64,000 bases of DNA, taken from positions 186,001 to 250,000 of the forward strand of contig JBBAKN010000002.1 in the NCBI GenBank assembly GCA_040403555.1, given 5' to 3'. Origin of the DNA: JAIPAN01 sp040403555. GTDB taxonomy: Bacteria; Bacteroidota; Bacteroidia; Sphingobacteriales; Sphingobacteriaceae. Below, piece after piece: positions 52,711 through 62,342 of this stretch (position 1 is the stretch's first letter; every line of letters starts with the position of its first letter). The position numbers were made by a program, and so were the translations under genes. The notes under the pieces are model-generated. The model saw only the letters and a list, made by a program, of their open reading frames with translations. It ran no database searches and was not told the DNA's origin.

Positions 52711-53221
52711 TTATTTCCCAAACAGGCGTTGCCAAAACGTTTTCTTTACCTCTATTTCTTCTTCAATAAACACCCCCCGTCTGCCCCTACCTTCAGCCTT
52801 ACGCTTTGTATAGTCTTCGTGATTGTCTACTACGGTACGATTTATTAAAACTCCATTTTGGAATTCTAGAAACATGTCTTTTTCATAGGTGGAGGAATAG
52901 CCCATATGTACATACTCTAATAATTCACCTAAAGGGATTCTTATATCTCTGCTAAACCAATCGGCAAATATTGGCCCTGGCTCCGAAAATACATAGTCAA
53001 TTCCTACTATAGTAAAGCCTGGCAAATATGCTTTAAGATCCACGAGGAATAGTTTATTATCCCTAATCTCCCAACTGCCATAATATCCCCGCCAACATGC
53101 GGTTGTAGGACGAGTAAATTGAATATCCTTTCTTTTTTTGCAAATAAAAGTAAAGAGGCTCATCAGCCATTCCGTACTCTTTCCCCTCAAAAAGGAGTCT
53201 TTCGAATGATTGTGCGGTCAT
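52711..53221 (-). pseudogene. Frameshifted small gene (TACWRGYYG family), possibly an immunity-type protein
   Basis: The frame beginning MTAQSFERLLFEGKEYG at 53221 leads to LYFYLQKKK. The continuation (KDIQFTRPTTACWRGYYGSWEIRDNKLFL) is in the next frame. The switch falls at a run of seven A residues (53133-53139, T on the plus strand). Removing one A makes one frame of about 169 residues. The TACWRGYYGSWEI pattern recurs in small unknown Bacteroidota proteins I know of, often in toxin/immunity-like places. The cause may be mutation, phase variation or sequencing error. Confidence 0.65.
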
Positions 53222-53264
53222 GTAAATTAGTTTATATCGGTGTGTATAATTGAAATTATATAAT

Positions 53265-53654
53265 TTAATCAAAGCTTGAAAATAGTCCTTCGTCTTTGAT
53301 TATTCTCTTTTTCTTAATGTAATAGTTGCCACCATTAGTTGAAATCCATTCTTCAAGATATTCTCCTCTTTCCAGGTCCAGTTTTTTAAGACGATGGATT
53401 AAATTAGTTGTTCTACTAGGGCTACCGAATCCAAACTCACGCCCTTCAAGAGCTCTGAATTTAAGTTCAATATAATGTAGCCCCATAATCAAAAACTCAA
53501 ACTCTTCTGTTTTGAAAGGTGTATTTAAAAATACTTTTGCCGAAAAAATAAATTCACACCCTCTAAGATTTGGATAGTTGGGTAAAAAATCAGTGATTTC
53601 TATCTCATCTAAATTTAACGCTTTGCCAATTGCAATGATTCTATTTATGTCCAT
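53265..53654 (-). CDS. Hypothetical protein
   Basis: 129 residues, soluble, mixed alpha/beta with GLHYIELKFRALEGREFGFG in the middle and a basic end (YYIKKKRIIKDEG). No family recognised. It sits 44 bp upstream of the frameshifted gene in the same direction; the two may have formed an operon. Confidence 0.6.
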   Translation of the reverse strand: MDINRIIAIGKALNLDEIEITDFLPNYPNLRGCEFIFSAKVFLNTPFKTEEFEFLIMGLHYIELKFRALEGREFGFGSPSRTTNLIHRLKKLDLERGEYLEEWISTNGGNYYIKKKRIIKDEGLFSSFD

Positions 53655-53691
53655 AGCGTTAATAGCATTCGGTTATGTCGAAATAATAGTC

Positions 53692-54210
53692 TTAAATAAG
53701 TTCATAATAAAGATTCAAACAATCCTGCTTAAACTCATCGAAGTGTTCTGCTTTAATGTATAGTGTGTTACTACGATTATATTCATCTTCATTAAAAGGG
53801 ATTACAGTTCCATCTGGGCTTAAACACCAGGAATCATCCAGGCCCCATTCATCTTCAATATGGAGGAACATTTCCAGAAATAGATGAACACGCAACTGAC
53901 CTAATTCATCAAAGTATTTTTCGTAAAATGAAATTATAGCACTCCTTTTGTCAAGGACTTTACTGTAAAAGTTTCCTAGCAAATCATGGGTCAATTCGTC
54001 GTCGAAATTGTTCTCAACTTCAAAACTCAACGCCAAGAATGTGTATAGGTTTAAATCGACTGCATTAGGATCTTGCTTAATTGAATCAAACGTTTTGTTT
54101 ATTTCTATAGCCAAATCATCATTAGAATGCCATTCGCCAACATAGCAATACTGATTGATTTGATTATTAAAGATTGTTTTACACTGACGTTGCATCATAT
54201 CCTGGGGCAA
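53692..54210 (-). CDS. Hypothetical acidic protein
   Basis: 172 residues, acidic and helical (FDELGQLRVHLFLEMFLHIEDEW). The start may be the first ATG or one of two more ATGs at codons 5 and 6. No signal or membrane segment. Not recognised. It belongs to the row of single small minus-strand genes in the element. Confidence 0.58.
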   Translation of the reverse strand: MPQDMMQRQCKTIFNNQINQYCYVGEWHSNDDLAIEINKTFDSIKQDPNAVDLNLYTFLALSFEVENNFDDELTHDLLGNFYSKVLDKRSAIISFYEKYFDELGQLRVHLFLEMFLHIEDEWGLDDSWCLSPDGTVIPFNEDEYNRSNTLYIKAEHFDEFKQDCLNLYYELI

Positions 54211-54308
54211 TTTTTTTAAACCTATTTGTTTAGGGTTTTCTTGACTAGCTCTTTGTTGGAATTACATCAACTCCCCGCTAAACAATAGAATTTCAATTCA
54301 TTTTAAAA

Positions 54309-54650
54309 CTATACATCGGAATAATTTAGCGCATCTTCAAGATTTGGAAATAAACCATAGGTTTCCCCTTCTGGTTCTTTCCAAAAATACCAGCCTTGTA
54401 TTTCATACAAAACCGTTTCCCATATTCCATTTTCATATGCAGATGCATCGCCACCTTCATGAGACACATAATGATTGGTAGCGGTTGCATCGTTTTCAAT
54501 GGAGTCAGATACTGTATTGCAAATCAAATCGTAGTTCTCAATTATTGATTGGGGATCATTGAAATTAATTTCATGTCCCATAACTTCTAATAAATATTGC
54601 TTTTTGTATTTGATTAAATAATCTACAAACTCATTTAAATTATCAAGCAT
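54309..54650 (-). CDS. Hypothetical acidic protein
   Basis: 113 residues, acidic with aromatic clusters (IQGWYFWKEPEGETYGLFPNL). It has no membrane segment. Compact one-domain form, much like immunity proteins or small antiphage factors, but no family is recognised. Confidence 0.55.
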   Translation of the reverse strand: MLDNLNEFVDYLIKYKKQYLLEVMGHEINFNDPQSIIENYDLICNTVSDSIENDATATNHYVSHEGGDASAYENGIWETVLYEIQGWYFWKEPEGETYGLFPNLEDALNYSDV

Positions 54651-54724
54651 AAATTTTTAGTATTGAATCTACTTTTCGAATAGTATATTTTTTTAATTAG
54701 ATTTTTGGTGTTCAAAAATTGTTT

Positions 54725-55276
54725 TTAAAACTGTTTGTATAGGGTTTCAAAATAATCTTGGATGAGATCAAAAGTGATTTTATCTGAGGTGTAACTTAAT
54801 TTGCTCTTAGCTAGGGTATCTAATAAATCAGTTTCTGCAAGTGAATAAAGATGTATACCCTTGTACTCAACGTTTTGTTCATAAATAGCCAAAAGATTTT
54901 TCGTTCTAAATATATAAATTGACGTATCACCATGCCAATAGTATTCTTCGCCCTGATCTTCAACTATACCCTCATCTACCCAATTGTATCCACCAAAAGA
55001 TGCTGGATCAGCGTAATCAATATTATTGATTATCATAAAAATTAAGAGGTGACTATCTTCACTAAATAATTTATCTATTAGATCTTTAGTTGATAAACCT
55101 GAATAAAGTATACCTATCTCTTCTCTAGAAATATTTAATCCATCAACCTTAGTCAGTAATTTACCTTCTATAGATAACACTAAAGCATCTAATTCTTCAG
55201 CAGAATCGAAATCTAGATACTTTTCTTGTAAGAAGTGTAAAAATGTATTGTTTTCTATGAAGTTATTTATGTGCAT
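54725..55276 (-). CDS. Hypothetical protein next to the restriction operon
   Basis: 183 residues, acidic, soluble. A central beta-rich piece (GEEYYWHGDTSIYIFRTKNLLAI) is between helical parts. It follows the GIY-YIG/helicase/methylase gene after 14 bp and so is probably transcribed with it. No family recognised. Confidence 0.6.
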   Translation of the reverse strand: MHINNFIENNTFLHFLQEKYLDFDSAEELDALVLSIEGKLLTKVDGLNISREEIGILYSGLSTKDLIDKLFSEDSHLLIFMIINNIDYADPASFGGYNWVDEGIVEDQGEEYYWHGDTSIYIFRTKNLLAIYEQNVEYKGIHLYSLAETDLLDTLAKSKLSYTSDKITFDLIQDYFETLYKQF

Positions 55277-55290
55277 GGCTATGATTACAT

Positions 55291-58200
55291 TTACTCCATC
55301 GGTTTTATCATACCATCAATGAATTCAATCTCTTCATTGGAAAATCCATATTTTTTATAAAGCTTCTCGTCATTCCAATTTTCGGAAAAATCTTGCATTG
55401 GAATGAATTCATAGGCTTTTGAAGTCGCATGCTGGGTATTCTTCTTTAACGTTAAAAGGAAATGAAAGAATTTAGTCCTTACATATGAGTTAACATTCAT
55501 TGCGGTTCCTCTATCTTCAAACGGACCAAATATCAAATAGGTTTCTGTGCAGCAAGTATTTCTATCCCCAAATATTGGCTTAACATTATCAGAATTGCTA
55601 TCACCTGAACCAATTGCATATGGCACAAATAATTTATATTTCGAGACCCAATTAATGTTGTTTAAAATTTTGTTTTTGGATACATAACCAGTACTCTTAT
55701 TACCGTAGATTAAAATATCATCCTCATTTTTTTTCGATTTGCTAAAGTCAAAACTCGTGTCAAATCCAAACGGTTTTCTAGAACTTACTATGCCGCTAAA
55801 ATTATTTTCGCCTTGATTTTTTACTTTATTTAAAATATCAATTGCACCATTATATCTTATAAAAATATCGTTACCTGTTTCTAATAAAGGTCTAACCACC
55901 TCTGTTCTCTTACCTTTACTATCAACTGAAGTAACATTGCACAAACCTCTTTTATCACGTTCCCATAAAAAATAAGACACACCACCCTTAATTTCTACAT
56001 TAGAAAAACAATCTTTAGAATTGATGAAGTCGATAATTTTTGACAATCGATTATCATTAAGCATCTCTTCCCTAAAATCATCCAACCCTTTTCCACCAGA
56101 AAACCATCTGGATGGTGTAATCATCGAAATGAAATTTGGTTTAATTTTTTTAGAAATTGAAACAAATCTATTGTAGAGTGGCTTAGCACTTACACCAGCA
56201 CCACCATCCATTTCTTGATAAGGTGGATTTCCTACTATTGCATTAAATTCCATACCGTCATTATTATTAGATTTCCAATAAGTTTTACCTTGTTTTATTT
56301 TTTCTAAAAAGTTTTGTTGCTTATGTGTGATTTGATTTACTAATTCTTCAAAATAGCGTGTATTTACTTTTGTATCTCTAAAACCAGCCAACGTTCGTTT
56401 CGTAATGCTTTTAGCCATAGGGGTCTTACAAATTACAAAAATATTGTTTGCTATTACTTTATCCCAAATAGATTGTTGCTCTTCAATAGACGGTATTTCT
56501 TGATTTTTGGAGTACTTGTCAGCTACTATCCTTTTGTAGATACCATAACCCATAAACAAAGGGTACAAACCTGATTTAGAGTTTATCTCTAAGATTTTGG
56601 AGTCTTTGGCAAATACATTCTCAGTAACATTTCCATGATTCACAAAACGAGGTTGATCCAGTGTGGTTTCCATATTTTCATCAAAAAACACATAGCCACC
56701 TAAACAATCTCCTATATGCATATTAACGACACGCCATGGGGTTAAAACAGTTTCCTTGTCAGGATTTCTGAAAGTACTAAAAATCGTCGTTATTCTCGAA
56801 ATACGTTCTTCTATACTTAAGGTATCAGCTACCCTTGCCATAGCTCGAATTTTCTTACCAGCAGCTCTAAAAACATCTGGTTCATAGTACTTTTTAAAGC
56901 CTTCAAAAACTTCTTTGGTTACACCCTTAGGCATAAACTCTTCCCAAGATTTGGTGTCGATTAGCTGTGAAAAATTATCAATATTTATTTGCTTGTCTTC
57001 ATCTGCAACATCAGCACCATATATAAGCAAAGGCATACGAATTGAAATACCTCTTAAAATAGATACCGCACTATCACGATTTTTACGTCTTTCTTCTTTT
57101 TGTTTTAAAAGTCGTGCTTCTTCTTCTGAAAGTTCTATTTTGCCTTTGCTCTTTTTTTCGGCACCTTCTAATAGTTCGTATTCTTCATCCGTAAAACCTA
57201 ACTTATTGATGTCGATATCACCACTTTTAGGCATCGCTTTCGTGCTTCCAATAATCTCTTTTAATTTGTCGAAATCTTTCAATTCGACATCATCTAATTT
57301 CATCAATTGGTCATTGTTGTACAAAAAAACATCCTCAAATCCGTTGCTAACAACTCGTTCAACATAAACTTTTTTAAGTTGTTCAAGCATACCTTCCACA
57401 TTGTAAGCAACCATGTGTGAGCCATCAACAGAAATTATGGGGCAGAAATTCAAAAACTCACCCATTATATCTCGGTCCACCCCAGATGTTTTCCCAGCCT
57501 TGGAGGAAATTTTAGCTGTTTCAGCAATTACTTTCAAAGTTCTGTCTGGTGCAAAATCAAACACAAAACATTCCTCTTTAACTTTACCGTTAATTGTTGC
57601 AGGAGTTTGGACTCTAAAAATGGTTTGCATATAGGTAGATGCGGAAGTGTTAAAGGACCCCGAAAGCATAAACACCGCTGTCCAGGCTGGCACAGAAACA
57701 CCAGTTGTTAATCTTCCACATGAAAGTGTAATCGAATAAGTGTCTTGAGGATTGTCCCCGATTGCATATTCTACTCTTTTTAAGGCTTCTTCGTTTGCTT
57801 CTTCCTCATCACCATCACCTGCAACATTTACAATTTTGAATTGACCAAAAACAGGATGCGATTGAAGTAATGAACTCAATGCTCTAGCCTCTTTTACGCC
57901 AGGAACCATCCATAAAGAATGCCTGAAATTATTTCTGTATTCTTTCGTTGAGTATGGATAATTACTGTCCTTATCTTCTTTACAAATTAAATTTAGAAAT
58001 GAGCGAACTTCTTTTTCGTGAAGAAAATCACCCTCTTTGTTTACTCTGAAAAATTCACGAAAATTGAATGCTACATCTTCATCTATAAACCCCTTTACTA
58101 ATTTACCAAGATCATAGGTGAAAATATTTAGCCGTGGTAATGAAGCATATGGATTTGGGTCACCGAAATGAAATTCGTCCCAATTCCTTTTAGCCTTTTG

Positions 58201-59208
58201 TTCCATAACATAATCCCACGTGTATATTTCATCTTCCTTGTAGTTATCTAAAAGATTAAAAGGAGTTCCTGAAAGGTGTAGTATCTTAGTTATAGGTTTT
58301 ATTAATTCACGCATTACATTCTTTCCTAACTCGGTCTGAGTGCCTTCATGTGCCTCGTCTACAATTATAAAATCCCAATTTGAATCAAATATTTCATCGT
58401 TTTTATCAAAATTACCTTCTACTCGTGAAGAACCTCTTAGGTCTTGCATTGAAGCAAAATAGATGAATTTTGAATTTTCTCTTGTCTGTTGTCTTTCTAA
58501 AGTTTGAATTAGGTCCCCATTTTTTTTCGAGCCATAGAAAAAATTAGGTTTATCATAGAATATTTTGCCAAAATCATCAAACCATCCGGCATCAACAACA
58601 GGTCGATGGGTTAAGATTAAAGTTCTTGTAAAGTCCATATCTTTTACAACTTGTAGAGCAGATAAAGTCTTGCCAAACCTCATTTTCGCAAACCAAAGCA
58701 TATAATTGCCTTTTTTGTATTGCTTTTTTGTTTTATCGATTGCTTCAAGTTGTTCAGGCCTGAAAATAACAGGACTCTTTCCTTTAGATTTTTCACTCGA
58801 ACTTAAAGCATCTCGACCTTCCTTAACAGCTTTTATAGCATTTTTAGCTGTTTCAAGATCTGTTATTATCCATTCATCCGCCTTTGCTTCTATATTAAAA
58901 ATTTTCTTTTCATAGCCTGATCTATATAAAACTTCTCGGACTGCATGATCTGAAAATGACTTTAAAATTCCATTTTCTTTATAAACTGTAGCCTCTGTAT
59001 ATAATAAATCATAACTAATACCTGCTGTTCGAGTGTAACTATTAATTCTATCCTTAGCTGCCTTATTAAGAATTGAACTATTTGGCAAAGCACCAATTAC
59101 ATCATCTGGGATAGTGGCTTCGCCAATTTTTAGACAGTTTTTATGCTGCTTATCATTTATCCTAAAAACGTAAATCAACTTGTCCTTAAATGAAGATTGA
59201 TATTTCAT
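55291..59208 (-). CDS. Single-chain restriction-modification enzyme: GIY-YIG-like, SF2 helicase, N6-adenine methylase
   Basis: 1305 residues. Residues 1-120 look like a T5orf172/GIY-YIG nuclease: YVFRIN, LKIGEAT, Arg-Ile-Asn-Ser-Tyr, Asp-His near 88 and DEWI at 111-114. Residues 145-560 are an SF2 helicase with Walker A (AKMRFGKT, 174-181) and DEAH (284-287), and SGTPF. After about residue 850 comes an Eco57I/ISP-like methylase with motif I (ILEINSKSGLYPL) and motif IV NPPY (about 994-997). The last 250 residues are probably target recognition. It lies 7 bp after a second methylase-like subunit gene. Cleavage specificity unknown. Confidence 0.85.
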   Translation of the reverse strand: MKYQSSFKDKLIYVFRINDKQHKNCLKIGEATIPDDVIGALPNSSILNKAAKDRINSYTRTAGISYDLLYTEATVYKENGILKSFSDHAVREVLYRSGYEKKIFNIEAKADEWIITDLETAKNAIKAVKEGRDALSSSEKSKGKSPVIFRPEQLEAIDKTKKQYKKGNYMLWFAKMRFGKTLSALQVVKDMDFTRTLILTHRPVVDAGWFDDFGKIFYDKPNFFYGSKKNGDLIQTLERQQTRENSKFIYFASMQDLRGSSRVEGNFDKNDEIFDSNWDFIIVDEAHEGTQTELGKNVMRELIKPITKILHLSGTPFNLLDNYKEDEIYTWDYVMEQKAKRNWDEFHFGDPNPYASLPRLNIFTYDLGKLVKGFIDEDVAFNFREFFRVNKEGDFLHEKEVRSFLNLICKEDKDSNYPYSTKEYRNNFRHSLWMVPGVKEARALSSLLQSHPVFGQFKIVNVAGDGDEEEANEEALKRVEYAIGDNPQDTYSITLSCGRLTTGVSVPAWTAVFMLSGSFNTSASTYMQTIFRVQTPATINGKVKEECFVFDFAPDRTLKVIAETAKISSKAGKTSGVDRDIMGEFLNFCPIISVDGSHMVAYNVEGMLEQLKKVYVERVVSNGFEDVFLYNNDQLMKLDDVELKDFDKLKEIIGSTKAMPKSGDIDINKLGFTDEEYELLEGAEKKSKGKIELSEEEARLLKQKEERRKNRDSAVSILRGISIRMPLLIYGADVADEDKQINIDNFSQLIDTKSWEEFMPKGVTKEVFEGFKKYYEPDVFRAAGKKIRAMARVADTLSIEERISRITTIFSTFRNPDKETVLTPWRVVNMHIGDCLGGYVFFDENMETTLDQPRFVNHGNVTENVFAKDSKILEINSKSGLYPLFMGYGIYKRIVADKYSKNQEIPSIEEQQSIWDKVIANNIFVICKTPMAKSITKRTLAGFRDTKVNTRYFEELVNQITHKQQNFLEKIKQGKTYWKSNNNDGMEFNAIVGNPPYQEMDGGAGVSAKPLYNRFVSISKKIKPNFISMITPSRWFSGGKGLDDFREEMLNDNRLSKIIDFINSKDCFSNVEIKGGVSYFLWERDKRGLCNVTSVDSKGKRTEVVRPLLETGNDIFIRYNGAIDILNKVKNQGENNFSGIVSSRKPFGFDTSFDFSKSKKNEDDILIYGNKSTGYVSKNKILNNINWVSKYKLFVPYAIGSGDSNSDNVKPIFGDRNTCCTETYLIFGPFEDRGTAMNVNSYVRTKFFHFLLTLKKNTQHATSKAYEFIPMQDFSENWNDEKLYKKYGFSNEEIEFIDGMIKPME

Positions 59209-59215
59209 AATTTAC

Positions 59216-60232
59216 TTATTTAATCAATTGGATAAATTTTATTTTTCTACCTTTTTTATCTTTCAAAAGGTCATTATTGCTCCAATCTTTTACCAAGCAA
59301 TAAATGCCATTATGTTTTTTAATTTTATCTTTTAAGCAACCCTCACAATTTTCTGACTTTATTTCAGTATCACCGAATAAGTTTGTTAATCGTGTACCAC
59401 AACTTTTAGGAATAACCCCTTTTAATCCATCCATCTGCCATATGTTCCAAGAAATAATATAGGCTATATTTTGAATCGATTTTAGTAGTGGGTCTTTCCC
59501 AAATTTGAATGTGTAATTTTCGATAAATGTGATAAGCATCGCTTCTCTTGCTAAAAGAAGACTATCCCCCTGCCATTCGAATGCATAAATATTTTTGTAT
59601 GCTGTTTGTGCGGCTTCGAGCCATTCTCCAGAATCGTTAACGTTTTCGTTTATGACTCTTAGTTTTCTATCCAATAAGCCAATTCTCTTTCCAATTGGGA
59701 TAAATTCACCTGTTGTAGTGTCATAACGACTTGTTATATAGGGTGCTTCACCACAAGCCATTTCAAGTCGAGTATCCCTAACATAGTCTTTCCAGGTTTT
59801 TCCTTTTGGATAAGTGATTATTTCCGGATTTAATTCCCAGGTATTTATGTTATTTTCTGATTGAATTTCACTATTAAAAACATTCTCTCTTTCGAACCAA
59901 GCATTATCAATCAAATTGTTTTGAGCATTACAAACCCATGAAGGAGTAAAAACTTCGGCCATTTCTCTGACCCTAGATTGTTGTAATTCTTTTTCCTTTT
60001 TTACACGAGGCATAATGATATGACCGTTTTCTCCAGTGATTGATTTAGTTAAAATATGTGAGAAGAATTGATATTGATCACCAAGCTCTTGGTAATTGTC
60101 TGTTGCCAAGAAAATATTTTGTTGCGTTGTGTTATCACGCAAAAGTATATCTAGTACCTCAGGATACTTTTCAAGTATGTCGTTTTCTAATATGTCTATT
60201 TCTTGAGGCATTTTTGATTTTTCAGTTACCAA
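59216..60232 (-). CDS. Restriction endonuclease subunit M-like protein
   Basis: 338 residues. The start of a methylase-like core is seen (REMAEVFTPSWVCNAQNN, then LEMACGEAPYITSRYD), then a long conserved helical part (GLLDRKLRVINENV, YAFEWQGDSLLLARE, IISWNIWQMDGLKG). A Cys-rich piece (CEGCLKDKIKKHNGIYCL) could bind zinc. No NPPY motif is seen, so it may not methylate by itself. It is next to the large enzyme (7-bp gap), a pair that recurs in Bacteroidota. Confidence 0.8.
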   Translation of the reverse strand: MVTEKSKMPQEIDILENDILEKYPEVLDILLRDNTTQQNIFLATDNYQELGDQYQFFSHILTKSITGENGHIIMPRVKKEKELQQSRVREMAEVFTPSWVCNAQNNLIDNAWFERENVFNSEIQSENNINTWELNPEIITYPKGKTWKDYVRDTRLEMACGEAPYITSRYDTTTGEFIPIGKRIGLLDRKLRVINENVNDSGEWLEAAQTAYKNIYAFEWQGDSLLLAREAMLITFIENYTFKFGKDPLLKSIQNIAYIISWNIWQMDGLKGVIPKSCGTRLTNLFGDTEIKSENCEGCLKDKIKKHNGIYCLVKDWSNNDLLKDKKGRKIKFIQLIK

Positions 60233-60812
60233 ACTTGTTTACAATAAAATTAAGTTCATCTTGTAATTTAGGAAAATCCTCTTCTGGAACATAAAAAGAA
60301 TGAATAGAATCATCCCTATCCAAAAATTTCAACACAGAGCCATCATCCAATTCAATTTCAGTAATGATGCCATCGTCATCTTCTTTGGTGCTAACAAAAG
60401 TTTCTTCAATGTCATCCCAACTTAAGTCCAAGCCATTAAATAAGATATATTCATCCTCGAACCATTGATTATTAAACTGTAAAAAATAATCTAAATTACT
60501 ACTCATTATACTTGCAGTTTTCTCACCATAAACAGCTGCGAAATAATCTGGTTGTGGAGTATTTTCACTTGTATTCCACCCCATGTATTCTCTAAGATAA
60601 TATTGAAGTATTATCATTTTAGAACCTATTGATTCTAGCTTGAAGTTTTCAAACCAAGAGTTATAACTATCAAAATACCTTTTCCCAGAACTGTTTTCTT
60701 GTTCTCCAGGTAAATAGAAATTGATACAGTAATAATCTCTTTCACATGAACCAATGTCTATGTAATTTTTAAATTCTGAAGAATCTGCAGGTTTGAACTT
60801 AATTATTCTCAT
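60222..60812 (-). CDS. Hypothetical acidic protein in the restriction operon
   Basis: 196 residues, acidic (STKEDDDGIITEIELDDGS). It overlaps the subunit M gene by 11 bp, so the two are coupled in translation. No membrane parts or family seen. Its tight overlap suggests a product that belongs to the restriction system (accessory, control or inhibitor). Confidence 0.62.
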   Translation of the reverse strand: MRIIKFKPADSSEFKNYIDIGSCERDYYCINFYLPGEQENSSGKRYFDSYNSWFENFKLESIGSKMIILQYYLREYMGWNTSENTPQPDYFAAVYGEKTASIMSSNLDYFLQFNNQWFEDEYILFNGLDLSWDDIEETFVSTKEDDDGIITEIELDDGSVLKFLDRDDSIHSFYVPEEDFPKLQDELNFIVNKFGN

Positions 60813-60827
60813 AATCGATTTGAAATA

Positions 60828-61427
60828 TTAAATTGGAGTAATTGTTCTAAACCCAAATTTTGTGTAGGCATTATTTAGGCTGGTAACTAATTTTATTAGC
60901 CATTTGTTTAAACTTTTCACTTCAGTGCTATTAATAAAAATATAAACATTCCCTGGGGTCGGAAATATAAAGCCATCATTTTCGAAATATGATTCTATGC
61001 TTTCACCAATCACATCTTCTAGTTCACTTCTTTGTAGAAGAAGTATATAAGGTGTATCTAGCTTAATATGAACAAGATTATCAACAATTTCAATACTCAA
61101 ATCCCCACAAAGTTGCTCATAAACTGCTATGATTATTGGAGTAAATGAGTTTATTATGTTTGTGGGTAAGATATAATATTCTTCAGTTTTTAGAAAATTA
61201 AATTTTACATCAGATTTTAGTTCATCAACAACTCTTTGATCGTCCTGACTTATCCAATAATTTAGATGTGCAGAAACTACCTCAATTATTTCATGATTAT
61301 TTGAGCTATCAAGTAAAAATTTACGATTTTCTTCAATAATCGGACGCAAATCATCTACATAGTGTGGTGAAGCTTGGTAAATAAGCTCATAATTATTCCC
61401 ATTAAGGTCAATTATCTTCATCTCCAT
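60828..61427 (-). CDS. Hypothetical protein, upstream in the restriction operon
   Basis: 199 residues (197 if the second ATG is the start). Mixed alpha/beta with LVHIKLDTPYILLLQRSELED and FIFPTPGNVYIFINSTEVKSL. It lies 15 bp before the acidic gene at 60222-60812 and 20 bp after the methyltransferase-like gene, so the row from 62194 to 54725 may be one transcript. Not recognised. Confidence 0.6.
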   Translation of the reverse strand: MEMKIIDLNGNNYELIYQASPHYVDDLRPIIEENRKFLLDSSNNHEIIEVVSAHLNYWISQDDQRVVDELKSDVKFNFLKTEEYYILPTNIINSFTPIIIAVYEQLCGDLSIEIVDNLVHIKLDTPYILLLQRSELEDVIGESIESYFENDGFIFPTPGNVYIFINSTEVKSLNKWLIKLVTSLNNAYTKFGFRTITPI

Positions 61428-61447
61428 TTCTTTGCTAAGCCGATATA

Positions 61448-62194
61448 TTATTGTAAAGATTTTTTGAAAGAAAAGATAGGTAACGTTTCTGTTCTGTAAT
61501 ATAACGGAACGGAAACTGTTACAGTTTGTGTTGCTTTAGTGAATCCAAAATCAAGTAACTTTTCCTCACATTGCTGGTACTCATCAGGCTGAACTCTAAG
61601 CCCCAGAAACAATTCCCCTCCACTTTTAATATTATTTTTTGCGCATGTAATTAACTCATCAACATCAAAGTATGGGGCTCCCAATATTGAAAAAATTATA
61701 TCATATTTTTTAGATGATTTGAAATCTTTATAAGTTGAATTGATGTAATTTAATCTTGGATTTAAATTCATAATCAAGATATTCTCATCTAATACATCGA
61801 ATTGCATCTTAGGCTTGTACTTGTTTTCTAAAAAATCAGATGCCCAACCATCATAACCCCCAAGCTCCAGTACATCAAAATGAGAATTAGAGTCGAAGCG
61901 ATCCATATAGGAAGATATGATTTTCAAGATTTCTGCACTAATCGCTATCTGACCAGAAAGTAATATCTTTAAAAATTTGGTATCTGTACCAATATAGTCC
62001 CTTTTGATTTTTTCGGAATTTTGTATGCCGATTCTACCTTCCATTTCTTCTACATGGCTCCAAAAATTAAAGTATCCGTCTTCGCCTAAATATCTCATGA
62101 GATAGTCAGTACATAGGTCATCATTGAAACTAAAATCAATTCGGTATCCATATTTTTTTAAATGCTCCGCAATAATTTTATCTTGATTTTTCAT
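61448..62194 (-). CDS. SAM-dependent methyltransferase-like protein (orphan)
   Basis: 248 residues. Residues 105-200 show a class I Rossmann methyltransferase pattern: DVLELGGYDGWASDFLE as motif I, MQFDVLDENILIM as motif II, and KYDIIFSILGAPYFD in the motif IV place. It lacks a DNA methylase NPPY or PC motif, so it is not a normal restriction partner; RNA, small molecule or protein targets are all possible. First gene of the restriction row. Confidence 0.68.
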   Translation of the reverse strand: MKNQDKIIAEHLKKYGYRIDFSFNDDLCTDYLMRYLGEDGYFNFWSHVEEMEGRIGIQNSEKIKRDYIGTDTKFLKILLSGQIAISAEILKIISSYMDRFDSNSHFDVLELGGYDGWASDFLENKYKPKMQFDVLDENILIMNLNPRLNYINSTYKDFKSSKKYDIIFSILGAPYFDVDELITCAKNNIKSGGELFLGLRVQPDEYQQCEEKLLDFGFTKATQTVTVSVPLYYRTETLPIFSFKKSLQ

Positions 62195-62342
62195 TTTGTA
62201 ATAATCTAAAGTAATGCAAAAAATTAAGTCAGTGGAGTCGGATTGTTCTTAATAATTTGCAGATTAACCTTCCTTTCGAGCCCCTTCACAAAACGCTCCA
62301 CCGGCGCTAAATTATTTATGGTAATTATTGTTATTTACTTTT

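Noticed and set aside
56915..57367. Plus-strand 150-codon frame opposite the restriction enzyme
   Set aside because: Ser-rich antisense shadow of a conserved gene.
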